DNA of 64,000 bases, taken from the NCBI RefSeq assembly GCF_900890705.1, contig NZ_CAAHFH010000001.1:2170001-2234000 (forward strand), read 5' to 3'. The translations under genes were made by a program, and so were the position numbers. Of this stretch, positions 35,734 through 44,280 are shown piece after piece. The notes beneath the pieces were generated by a model, which was not told the DNA's origin, searched no databases, and saw nothing but the letters and a program-made list of their open reading frames with translations. How positions within the stretch are numbered: the first letter of the stretch is position 1; each line of letters starts with the position of its first letter. Source of the stretch: Pontiella sulfatireligans (lineage in GTDB: Bacteria > Verrucomicrobiota > Kiritimatiellia > Kiritimatiellales > Pontiellaceae).

Positions 35734-36140
35734 CTCATTGCTCCTGTTAGGTTATATGCGGGCTCCCGACCCGCTGATCCTTTTTCTATGATGTTGTTGC
35801 ACTTTTTCAAAAGCATTGTCATTCAACAACCCAAACGTAACGCACCTGTTGCGCTGGTTGAACAGGAAGAATTCTAAACGTCGGAAGCCGAGCCGTCCAA
35901 GAACGCCACGAACCACCGTAAATCTCATTCTTCACCCCTGCACCTTAAAGCGAAATGGCCGCAAAAAAAATCATGCGTACCGCCCCGGTCGGAGCGAACC
36001 ACCCTTTTTGAATATCGAACACCGAACAAGAAATGTCGAATTTCGAAGGTTAGACCCTCATCATTCTGCGGTTCCTTGTTCGGAAATCAGTCTCTAATCG
36101 CTCCCGATTATCTGCGGTTCAAGGCGGCTACGCAGCCGCC
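35734..36140. other. 407-bp intergenic region with repeats
   Basis: No gene seen. It holds the upstream region of the solenoid gene (also found, interrupted by the IS4-type element, upstream of 42367), a diverged copy of the GGCCGCAAAAAA repeat (35944-36000), and an AT-rich tract of the TTCGAAT/ATATCGAACA type (36006-36050). At its end is a palindrome AAGGCGGCT/AGCCGCCTT (about 36120-36142) that touches the stop of the next gene and could help end transcription. Confidence 0.6.
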
Positions 36141-39100
36141 TTAGAAACTTGATTCCACTTCCAGCTTCAGGAACTGCTCGCCGAGGATGTCGGTTGGAAC
36201 ACGGTTGGTGACCGTTTCGAAGCCGCTTACGCCATAGCTCGTGTTGGTATCGACCACTTCCGCATCCGTATTGGTGAAGACGCCAAAAACCAGGTCGGTA
36301 TCGTTCAGCACGCGATAGATCAGTCCGCGCTCAGCCGCATCATCGCGCTGGGCATGGACATAGTAGAACCAGCCGGCTTCGGTGGTTGACACGGACGCAA
36401 TGCCGATATCGGACTCGTCATCCGGGTTGCCGTTGAGCGCATATTCCGCCAGATTGTCGAGCGCGTCACCGTCCGGATTGTCAGTCAGCTCCGATTCACT
36501 GCCCACTCCCGGATACGCACTCAGCCAGTCGGCATATCTCGTGGCCGGCGTGTCTTCGGTGACGGTGGTATCAACCCGTTTCACCACGAATTTGGTGATG
36601 GAAAAGTCCGCCGCCTTCACCGTGCCATAGCTATGGTTAAATGCAAAACCGACCTGCTGCACATCGGTAAAGGTGTGCGCACCGTATGTCCCGATCCCCC
36701 CGTCCGCGAATGCGAAGCTGCCTGACCCGTCCACCAGGTCGTAGGTTGCCCACTGCAAGCTGTCGGGATTCGTCACGGTAATCGTGGTTCCGTCCGGAGC
36801 GACGGTTTCCGATATATAGTATTGCGATGCACCGTCGCGCACGACCATACGCACGTCATAGCCAGTTCCTGTCGTAAAACCACCATCGACCTCCAGTGTA
36901 AATGAGGATTGGGAGGTAAAGACAACGGTTTGCATATCAAACCCATCCATAAAGTCAGCCTGATCCCAAAGCACCACCGCATCGATGATATAATCCTGAG
37001 GGTCAGTACGAGTCCAGGGGCGGAACCGCAGGTTGTGCTTGGCAGCACTTTCAGCTGCGATCAGATAATTGACTTGATCCAGACTATACTGGGACTTGCA
37101 CCCGCCATACATATCGTGCTGATCGAGCGTACTATCAAACAACAGGCTCGTCAGACTCAGGTTGCGAACCTTGTTGGTATTGGTATCCACATCCAGACCG
37201 CCGTTTATGTTTACGTCCACTGTTGCCTGGATCGAATCAAAATTGATTAAGACCTCATCATCCTCCGGTGGCGGGAGAGCTATGGGCGATGCCCAGACCG
37301 TAGTGTAACCGCTGTTCACCGATCCATCCGTGTCGGCATAGAGCGCACTGTTGCCGGCACTGTTGGTCCATGCCAGCTCCCAGTCAGTCGTCAGCATCGG
37401 CTGCCCATTGGTCCAGGTGATGACCCCATCGGCGACCAGGTCGCTGATAGAGGTTGTTTGATCACCCCACTGGGTAAAAACGCCGAAGTCGGCAAAGTGC
37501 AATTCGGCATTGGGACCGGGATTGTAAACACCCCATTGGGAGCTCATACGAAGCTCACCTCCGGTCAGATTATAGGTTGCGACGCCATCGCCCGAATGAC
37601 CGAGCCGTAATTGCGTTGCTTTAACAAAAGAGTCGGGGACGGCTTGGTTAACCGTTCCGGTCGCCCCGTCATAACCCACATACAGGAAGTTATTCACCAA
37701 CGAAAGCGTTCCATTAACATCCAACACACCGACGGCATTCGTCGAGTATCCCACAACGAAAGCCTCGGCCGGATCAGGAGGAGTCGACGCCCTGTCGCCA
37801 TCCGCCCTTGACCATTTACTTCCGATCACCATCCTACCGTTTCCTCCGTCTTTTCCGATAATAGTCGGGCCATCCAGGTTCAGCATTGCATCCCATAATC
37901 CAATATAGCCTCGTTCACCCGCACTGTTGGCTACATAGAGCCCGGTCACCGACAACTCAGTGCTGTAGTTGGACATCAAGACTTCCGCATTGTTCGCATC
38001 GCCGTCAACGCCAATTTCCAGAATCCCGATCGACGGAGAAACCGTTTCAATCCGGAGTTTCCCGTCAACTATGTATCGGATATTATCATTGGTACCCGGC
38101 AGGTTGGTCGCGGCCACCCAACCATCAACGGGCCAATATTCCCAATTATTGGTTTCCGACCAGGTTCCAAGGGTTGAGGTGTATTGGTATGTTGCCGCTT
38201 GCGGCGGTATATACGCAGGTTTAAGGTCATACTGCAGTCGTTCCGGCCGATTTAAAAGGGATTGAACTCCGGTTTGGTAAAGGTCTTCCGCCTGTTCCTG
38301 GCGCCAGGTTAACTGACCGGCCAAGAATTCGAGATACTGCTCATATATGATCGGCTTCTCTTCCATCCGGTCTTCATCAGGAATCGGCAGATGCTCCAAC
38401 TGGGATTCCAATTCCATCCGGGCGTTTTGGCTGGCCTCATCGTACGTCTCAATTTTTTCGAACGTGAAAGGGTTCCCCGATGGATTGCAGCGCCAAAGCT
38501 GTCCCTGGGCATCCAGCGAATAGTCCCGATTACGAATCATCCGATGAAAACCCAATACATAACTGAAGATCCACTCACGGCTATGTGCATGATCGCCCTC
38601 CAGCAACGGGACCAGGCTTTGTCCATCCAGCACCTGCGAAGGCAAGACCCGATGGCCGGCCAGTTCCAGCAAGGTCGGATACAGATCCACGCAATCGGTC
38701 AAACTTCCAGTCTCGCCATGCCATTTAACCCAGTTTGATCCCCCGGCCACAATAAAAGGCACGTGCGCACCGATCTCCGAAGCGGCGCCTTTCCCGATGC
38801 CATAGGTTGGATTATCCGCCATGAAAAAGATGACCGTATTTTCGTATTCACCCATCGCTTTGAGCGCGTTCACCAGCCTGCCCACTGCCGTATCAAGATA
38901 TTGTACATTGGACACCATGCCCGGCTCCGTTTTCGTGACCTCAGGGTCGCCCGGCGCTTTCATCTCCGTCCAGGGAAAATGGGTCAGGTGGGAAGAATAA
39001 TAGATAAAAAACGGCTTTTCGTCGTTTTTGCTCCGTTGTGCAAAATCAAGGACAGCATCCCCGAGCATTTCCGGGCCGAAATCATCGGGTCCCGTCGATC

Positions 39101-39716
39101 GCAGAAGGTCATTTTCAATCACCATCGGATGCCAGGTTGCTAACGGACTGTGCTGTTCTTCATAGGTCAGCGAAAATATGTTTGCGTTCCCCCAAAACCA
39201 CCATGGACCGAAATATTCCTGGATCCATTCCTGCTTCAGTCCATCACCGCCCATCAGTGAGCCGTACATAAAATATTCATCCACACCCCATTCCGAATCC
39301 TCCGGAGAGGTAGGCAGATGCCATTTGCCTCCGTGAAACGTTGCATATCCGGATTCCTTCATCGCCCGGAAAAGAGTCATTTTTTCCAGAGGCATGGCTT
39401 TGTACGTTTCGTATTCAATATATGTGTTGCCGTAGGCGCCGTTGCGGAACCCATACTGACCACTCATGATGGCCGCACGGCTACTCACACACACCGGCGT
39501 CGCCCAGGCGGTCTTGAATTTAATGCCGCCCTCGGCCAACGCATCAATGTTCGGCGTCGACACCATCGTATTTCCATAACAGCCCAGCTCATGCGTACTG
39601 CAATCATCGACCAGAAACAGGATAATGTTCGGTTGCTGGGTTGCCTGCAACCCAACCGGCATAAGGGTGAGCGCCAACGCCGCTAGCACCATTTGCTTTT
39701 TCATTTTTTTTCTCAT
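36141..39716 (-). CDS. Sulfatase-solenoid fusion protein, 1191 residues
   Basis: Residues 1-499 are a close copy of the sulfatase at 27430, with the same signal peptide and the CVSSR motif at 76-80. The stop codon after YDLK is replaced by a nine-residue linker (PAYIPPQAA), and from about residue 509 the protein continues as the mature part of the 704-residue solenoid protein (solenoid, beta-sandwich, DNPDGDALDNLAEYALNGNP tail, C-terminal VESSF). The solenoid protein's own signal peptide is missing exactly. The frame is open throughout, so this is a plausible working secreted enzyme with a targeting or binding module, made by recombination within the array. Confidence 0.88.
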   Translation of the reverse strand: MRKKMKKQMVLAALALTLMPVGLQATQQPNIILFLVDDCSTHELGCYGNTMVSTPNIDALAEGGIKFKTAWATPVCVSSRAAIMSGQYGFRNGAYGNTYIEYETYKAMPLEKMTLFRAMKESGYATFHGGKWHLPTSPEDSEWGVDEYFMYGSLMGGDGLKQEWIQEYFGPWWFWGNANIFSLTYEEQHSPLATWHPMVIENDLLRSTGPDDFGPEMLGDAVLDFAQRSKNDEKPFFIYYSSHLTHFPWTEMKAPGDPEVTKTEPGMVSNVQYLDTAVGRLVNALKAMGEYENTVIFFMADNPTYGIGKGAASEIGAHVPFIVAGGSNWVKWHGETGSLTDCVDLYPTLLELAGHRVLPSQVLDGQSLVPLLEGDHAHSREWIFSYVLGFHRMIRNRDYSLDAQGQLWRCNPSGNPFTFEKIETYDEASQNARMELESQLEHLPIPDEDRMEEKPIIYEQYLEFLAGQLTWRQEQAEDLYQTGVQSLLNRPERLQYDLKPAYIPPQAATYQYTSTLGTWSETNNWEYWPVDGWVAATNLPGTNDNIRYIVDGKLRIETVSPSIGILEIGVDGDANNAEVLMSNYSTELSVTGLYVANSAGERGYIGLWDAMLNLDGPTIIGKDGGNGRMVIGSKWSRADGDRASTPPDPAEAFVVGYSTNAVGVLDVNGTLSLVNNFLYVGYDGATGTVNQAVPDSFVKATQLRLGHSGDGVATYNLTGGELRMSSQWGVYNPGPNAELHFADFGVFTQWGDQTTSISDLVADGVITWTNGQPMLTTDWELAWTNSAGNSALYADTDGSVNSGYTTVWASPIALPPPEDDEVLINFDSIQATVDVNINGGLDVDTNTNKVRNLSLTSLLFDSTLDQHDMYGGCKSQYSLDQVNYLIAAESAAKHNLRFRPWTRTDPQDYIIDAVVLWDQADFMDGFDMQTVVFTSQSSFTLEVDGGFTTGTGYDVRMVVRDGASQYYISETVAPDGTTITVTNPDSLQWATYDLVDGSGSFAFADGGIGTYGAHTFTDVQQVGFAFNHSYGTVKAADFSITKFVVKRVDTTVTEDTPATRYADWLSAYPGVGSESELTDNPDGDALDNLAEYALNGNPDDESDIGIASVSTTEAGWFYYVHAQRDDAAERGLIYRVLNDTDLVFGVFTNTDAEVVDTNTSYGVSGFETVTNRVPTDILGEQFLKLEVESSF

Positions 39717-39727
39717 CGTGATTTCCT

Positions 39728-40087
39728 TTAACTCGTTGTGATTTTGCCGGTCACAAAGGCCTCGAACGTAAAACCGGTCGGAGTGAAATCAAGCAGGGCA
39801 TTATCCGCAACCGACCACTGATCCCCCGTCCCGTTCAGCAAAGAAACCCCGTTGTTCGTCGCCCCGGTCAGAGGGATGGTGGACAACATGGAGCCGGAAC
39901 CGCTTGCCGGACGGCTTACCCCGGAAATCCCAGTCCCGGTTTGCCCCAGGTCGAACCCGTTCCCGCTGGAATCATTTGTCACAGCGCCCTGCTCAAATCG
40001 CCAATAGCCCACCACATCCGCACGCAACGGCCCCACCGCGCAGAGAAAGAACCCGAACAAAACAACCCTTACGAATAACAACTTCAT
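39728..40087 (-). pseudogene. Truncated LamG gene, 119 codons
   Basis: It starts like the gene at 30580-33453 (same signal peptide and the first half of the LamG fold), but after GFTFEAFVT the DNA changes to the promoter region of the next sulfatase and the frame stops eight codons later (GKITTS). About 840 C-terminal residues are missing. The break lies at a CCG shared by both parent sequences. It is unlikely to fold. Confidence 0.85.
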
Positions 40088-42367
40088 CATTAACCATCTT
40101 ATAACTGTTGGCTTGCGCGCATATTTATTAAAGTATCCGCATTCTTTACCGTCCGTGCTGTAAAGCAAAATGGCCGCAAAAAATTTCATATATAACGCCC
40201 GGTCGGAACCAGCCCGCACCGGGCGTCACATGAAGCTCGATCGCTGTTCACATTAGAAACTTGATTCCACTTCCAGCTTCAGGAACTGCTGGCCGAGGAC
40301 GTCGGTTGGAACACGATTGGTGACCGTCTCGAAACCGCTTACGCCATAGCTCGTGTTGGTGCCGACCACTTCCGCATCCGTATTGGTGAAGACGCCAAAA
40401 ACCAGGTCGGTATCGTTCAGCACGCGATAGATCAGTCCGCGCTCAGCCGCATCATCGCGCTGGGCATGGACATAGTAGAACCAGCCGGCTTCAGTGCTTG
40501 CAACCGGAGCAATGCCGGTATCGGACTCGTCATCCGGGTTGCCGTTGAGCGCGTATTCCGCCAGATTGTCAAGCGCGTCACCGTCCGGATTGTCGGTCAG
40601 CTCCGATTCGCTGCCCACTCCCGGATACGCACTCAGCCAGTCGGCATATACCACGGCGGGAGAGCTGTTGCTGACGGCGGGATCAACCCGTTTCACCACG
40701 AATTCACTGATGGAAAAGTCCGCCCACGGCTCAGCAGGTCCATAGCTCTGGTTAAATGCAAAACCGACCTGCTGCACATCGGTAAAGCTGTGCGCGCCGT
40801 ATGCTCCGATCCCCCCGTCTGCAAACGCGAAGCTGCTGGAACCATCCACCAGGTCGTAGGTTGCCCACTGCAAGCTGTCGGGATTCGTCACGGTAATCGT
40901 GGTTCCGGACGGAGCGACGGTTTCCGACACATAGTATTGCGATGCACCGTCACGTACAACCATGCGCACATCATAGCCAGTTCCTGTCGTTAATGCGCCG
41001 TCGACCTCCAGCGTAAACGAGGACTGGGAGGTAAAGGCAACGGTTTGCGTATCAAACCCGTCCATAAAGTCCGCTTGATCCCAAAGCACCACCGCGTCGA
41101 TGATATAAGCCTGAGGGTTTTGTGTATTCCAGGGGCGGAACCGCAGGTTGTGCTTGGCAGCACTTTCAGCTGCGATCAGATAATTGACTTGATCCAGACT
41201 ATACTGGAACTTGCACCCGCCATACACATCGTGCTGATCGAGCGTACTATCAAACAACAGGCTCGTCAGGCTCAGGTTGCGAACCTTGTTGATATTGGTA
41301 TCCAAATCCAGACCGCCGTTGATCGTCACGTCCGCTGTGATCGAAGACCCGTCAAAATTGACCAAAAGCTCCTCACCCTCCGGTGGCGGGAGAGCTATGG
41401 GCGATGCCCAGACCGTAGTGAAACCGCTGTTCACCGATCCATCCGTGTCGGCATAGAGCGCACTGTTGCCGGCACTGTTGGTCCAAGCCAGCTCCCAGTC
41501 AGTCGTCAGCATCGGTTGCCCGTTGGTCCAGGTGATTACCCCATCGGCGATCAGATTGCTGATCGTGGTTGTTTGATCACCCCACTGGGTAAAAACGCCG
41601 TAGTCGGCAAAGTGCAATTCGGCATTGGGACCGGGATTGTAAACACCCCATTGGGAGCTCATACGAAGCTCACCTCCGGTCAGATTATAGGTTGCGACGC
41701 CATCGCCCGAATGACCGAGCCGCAATTGCGTTACTTTAACAAAACCGTCGGTTTGGTTAACCGTTCCAGTCGCCCCGTCATAGCCCACATACAGGTGGTT
41801 ATTCATCAACGAAAGCGTTCCATTAACATTCAACTCACCGACGGCATTCGTCGAGTATCCCACAACGAAAGCCTCGGCCGGATCAGGAGGAGTCGACGCC
41901 CTGTCGCCATCCACCGTTGCCCAGGAAGTTCCAATCACCATCCTACCGTATCCTCCGTCTTTTCCGATAATAGCCGGGCCATCCAGGTTCAGCGTTGAAG
42001 TTTTCCATAAGCCAATCCGGCCATTTTTACCAGCGCCATCGGCAACGTCCAGCCCGGTTACCGACAACACAGTGCTGTTGACCATCGTGACGAGCGCATT
42101 GTTCGTAGCGCCGCCAGCGCCAATTTCCAGAATCCCGATTGACGGAGAAACCGTTTCAATCCGCAAGTCCCCGGCAACGGTATACCGGACATTATCATTG
42201 GTACCCGGCAGGGTGGTCGCGGCCACCCAACCGTCAACGGGCCAATATTCCCAGTTATTGATTTCCGACCAGGTTCCATAGGTTGAGGTGTATTGGTATT
42301 CTACCGCCTTTGCTATCGAAGCCAGCGAGATCAACGCTGCCGCCATGATCCATACTCTTCTTTTCAT
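39753..42367. repeat. 2.6-kb direct repeat, copy 2
   Basis: The counterpart of 33119-35733, offset by 6634 bases, covering the LamG gene start, the intergenic hairpin repeat (40155-40226) and the full solenoid-protein gene. Confidence 0.9.
40253..42367 (-). CDS. Secreted solenoid/beta-sandwich protein (paralogue B)
   Basis: 704 residues, same layout as the gene at 33619: signal peptide 1-21 ending KA, solenoid region, beta-sandwich, EF-hand-like tail and identical VESSF end. Differences cluster in the first 200 residues and around 590-610, which may tune what each copy binds. AGGAG lies seven to eight bases before the ATG at 42367; the frame open to 42574 is leader DNA. Its promoter region is interrupted by the IS4-type element about 90 bases upstream. 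Confidence 0.78.
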   Translation of the reverse strand: MKRRVWIMAAALISLASIAKAVEYQYTSTYGTWSEINNWEYWPVDGWVAATTLPGTNDNVRYTVAGDLRIETVSPSIGILEIGAGGATNNALVTMVNSTVLSVTGLDVADGAGKNGRIGLWKTSTLNLDGPAIIGKDGGYGRMVIGTSWATVDGDRASTPPDPAEAFVVGYSTNAVGELNVNGTLSLMNNHLYVGYDGATGTVNQTDGFVKVTQLRLGHSGDGVATYNLTGGELRMSSQWGVYNPGPNAELHFADYGVFTQWGDQTTTISNLIADGVITWTNGQPMLTTDWELAWTNSAGNSALYADTDGSVNSGFTTVWASPIALPPPEGEELLVNFDGSSITADVTINGGLDLDTNINKVRNLSLTSLLFDSTLDQHDVYGGCKFQYSLDQVNYLIAAESAAKHNLRFRPWNTQNPQAYIIDAVVLWDQADFMDGFDTQTVAFTSQSSFTLEVDGALTTGTGYDVRMVVRDGASQYYVSETVAPSGTTITVTNPDSLQWATYDLVDGSSSFAFADGGIGAYGAHSFTDVQQVGFAFNQSYGPAEPWADFSISEFVVKRVDPAVSNSSPAVVYADWLSAYPGVGSESELTDNPDGDALDNLAEYALNGNPDDESDTGIAPVASTEAGWFYYVHAQRDDAAERGLIYRVLNDTDLVFGVFTNTDAEVVGTNTSYGVSGFETVTNRVPTDVLGQQFLKLEVESSF

Positions 42368-42459
42368 CTCATATCTCCTGTTGTTAGGTGAAATATTGTG
42401 TAGGTTATATGCGAACCCCTTGCCCGCTAATCCTACTTCCACAGAATGACTTTCTTTCA

Positions 42460-43915
42460 CTGTCATCCCATAGATTTTAAATAAAAAGGCTGGCTTGTGA
42501 GCTCTAAATCCTCCACTCGGAGGGTATGAAAAAACAGAGACAAAAACACAAACCAGCCGGACATAAGTATACAACCTTGAAGCAATTGTGCAATCTGATT
42601 CCCGGACACATGGTCACGAACCTTGCGAAGAAGCATGGCGTCGATGCCCGAAGCCGGACGTACACGCCATGGAGCCATGTGGTTTCGCTGCTTTATGCCC
42701 ACTTTGCTCATGCGCTCGGGCTTAACGATGTATGCGACGCGCTCCAGATGAATGCGGCGGCGCTCTCCACCATCCGCGGTGCGGTTCCACCGTCCCGCAA
42801 CAACCTGAGCCATGCGAATCAAGTGCGCGACGCGAACATGGCCGAAGAGCTTTATTGGAGCATGATGAAGCATCTGATGGACACGGTGCCTGGTTTTGCG
42901 AAGGGAAAGGTGCGTAGTGGATACCTCCGTCGCTTCAGCAAGGCGATCCATGCGCTCGATTCGACCACGATACAGCTGGTGGCCAATAGCATGGACTGGG
43001 CAAAGCACCGCCGCCGCAAGGCCGCCGCGAAGTGCCACATGCGTCTGGACCTGCAAAGCTTCCTTCCACGATGTGCCATTGTCGACACGGCAAAACACCA
43101 TGACAGCCGCAAGACCTTGAGCTTGTGTGCCGACCTTGAAGCCGGAGAAATCGTTGTATTCGACAAGGCTTATATCCAATTCAAGCGTCTATTTGGGCTA
43201 ACGGAGCGCGGCATTAATTGGGCGGGTCGAGCGAAAGACAACATGCAGTACACGGTGATGCGCTCCCTCGAAACGACTAAAAACAAGCGCATCCTTCGCG
43301 ACGAAGTCATCGAGCTGATGCTCGAAAAATCGAAGAAGGCCTACCCGTGCGAGTTGCGCCGCGTTGTAGCCCTCGTGGAGATCAACGGCAAGGATGTCGA
43401 AATGGTCTTCCTGACCAACCATCTGGAGTGGAGCGCGTGGACGGTCGCGGAGCTCTACCGCTGCCGGTGGGATATCGAGGTGTTCTTTAAGGAAATCAAA
43501 CAGACGCTCCAGCTCTCCGACTTTCTCGGCTACAGCGCTAATGCCGTACGCTGGCAGGTATGGACCGGGCTGCTCGTCCATCTGCTGATGCGCTGTCTCA
43601 AATTCATGCACGGATGGGATCACAGCTTCAAGCGCCTGTTCACCGTCGTAAGGGTCTCGCTTTGGCGTCGCTGGAACCTGCCCGCCTTGCTGGAATCCTA
43701 TGGGACAGCCAAACCACCCGGTCGCATCCGAGGAGCACCGGAACAGGCGTATCTGCCGGGGTTCATCTAAATGCTGTGGGACAGCCAACTGTTTAAAACG
43801 GGGAATCATCATTACTCTTCAACAAAAAATCGGAATCGACTAAATAAACTAAACATCAGAAACCTTAACAAAAACGGGAGCTGACACTCCGTTAGCGTCC
43901 TCTATGGGATGACAG
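42460..43915 (+). mobile_element. IS4-family insertion sequence, complete
   Basis: The element is 1456 bp. The ends are perfect 14-bp inverted repeats, CTGTCATCCCATAG and its complement. A 13-bp exact duplication, TGACTTTCTTTCA, lies at 42447-42459 and 43916-43928, in the range seen for IS4-type elements. The transposase is intact. It is inserted upstream of paralogue B, in the opposite orientation, and is the only rightward gene in 23.8-64 kb. Confidence 0.95.
42526..43770 (+). CDS. IS4 family transposase
   Basis: 414 residues. The N-terminal DUF4372-like helical region has HFAHALGLNDVCDAL. Catalytic Asp is in HALDSTTI, the second Asp in IVVFDKAY, and the signature YRCRWDIEVFFKEIKQ has the YREK arrangement with the catalytic Glu. 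GGAGG is close before the ATG. Full length and probably functional. Confidence 0.95.
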   Translation: MKKQRQKHKPAGHKYTTLKQLCNLIPGHMVTNLAKKHGVDARSRTYTPWSHVVSLLYAHFAHALGLNDVCDALQMNAAALSTIRGAVPPSRNNLSHANQVRDANMAEELYWSMMKHLMDTVPGFAKGKVRSGYLRRFSKAIHALDSTTIQLVANSMDWAKHRRRKAAAKCHMRLDLQSFLPRCAIVDTAKHHDSRKTLSLCADLEAGEIVVFDKAYIQFKRLFGLTERGINWAGRAKDNMQYTVMRSLETTKNKRILRDEVIELMLEKSKKAYPCELRRVVALVEINGKDVEMVFLTNHLEWSAWTVAELYRCRWDIEVFFKEIKQTLQLSDFLGYSANAVRWQVWTGLLVHLLMRCLKFMHGWDHSFKRLFTVVRVSLWRRWNLPALLESYGTAKPPGRIRGAPEQAYLPGFI

Positions 43916-43989
43916 TGACTTTCTTTCAAAAGCGGTGTCATTTAGCAACCGATATCTAGCGCACCCGTTGCGCTGGATTAAAAGGCCTG

Positions 43990-44085
43990 AATCGATCTTC
44001 TCTTTCCTGAACCGCTCGCTGGAACTTTTTGACAATAGTCCTGAAGCGTAGGAAGCAGATCAATCAGGCCACCGGTTTTCAAAAA
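43990..44085 (-). pseudogene. Scrap of an iduronate-sulfatase-like gene
   Basis: Read leftward it encodes GLIDLLPTLQDYC, as in the gene at 29020, then jumps to the last codons of the same gene (QEKR-like end). About 260 bases between are deleted. It is a leftover of a second copy of that sulfatase in the duplicated block. Confidence 0.75.
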
Positions 44086-44120
44086 GTCTCTTCGATCTCC
44101 TTATCGGAATTGCTACTTTG

Positions 44121-44258
44121 CCGTCACGGGATCGGTGAGGAGCTGCGGGAGGGATTTCTGGAGGCGTTGCTTGTATTCCTCCCCGGCAAACGCGGCAAAG
44201 TTGAGGGATTTCCCGGCATACTCTTTCGGTATTACAAATGACGCCTCCATCGTAACGA
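44121..44258 (-). pseudogene. 3' scrap of a sulfatase gene (copy of the 46830 gene end)
   Basis: It encodes VIPKEYAGKSLNFAAFAGEE and continues nearly as in the sulfatase at 46830-48653 to LTDPVTAK and a stop. No upstream part remains. With the intact 3' end at 46830 it forms a direct repeat of about 150 bases on both sides of the DUF3604 gene. Confidence 0.8.
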
Positions 44259-44280
44259 CTCAAAGACAAAAGCCCGGGCT

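Noticed and set aside
33600..42400. CRISPR-like or satellite repeat
   Set aside because: The repeats here are kilobase-scale gene duplications. I found no short regularly spaced repeats with unique spacers anywhere in the window.
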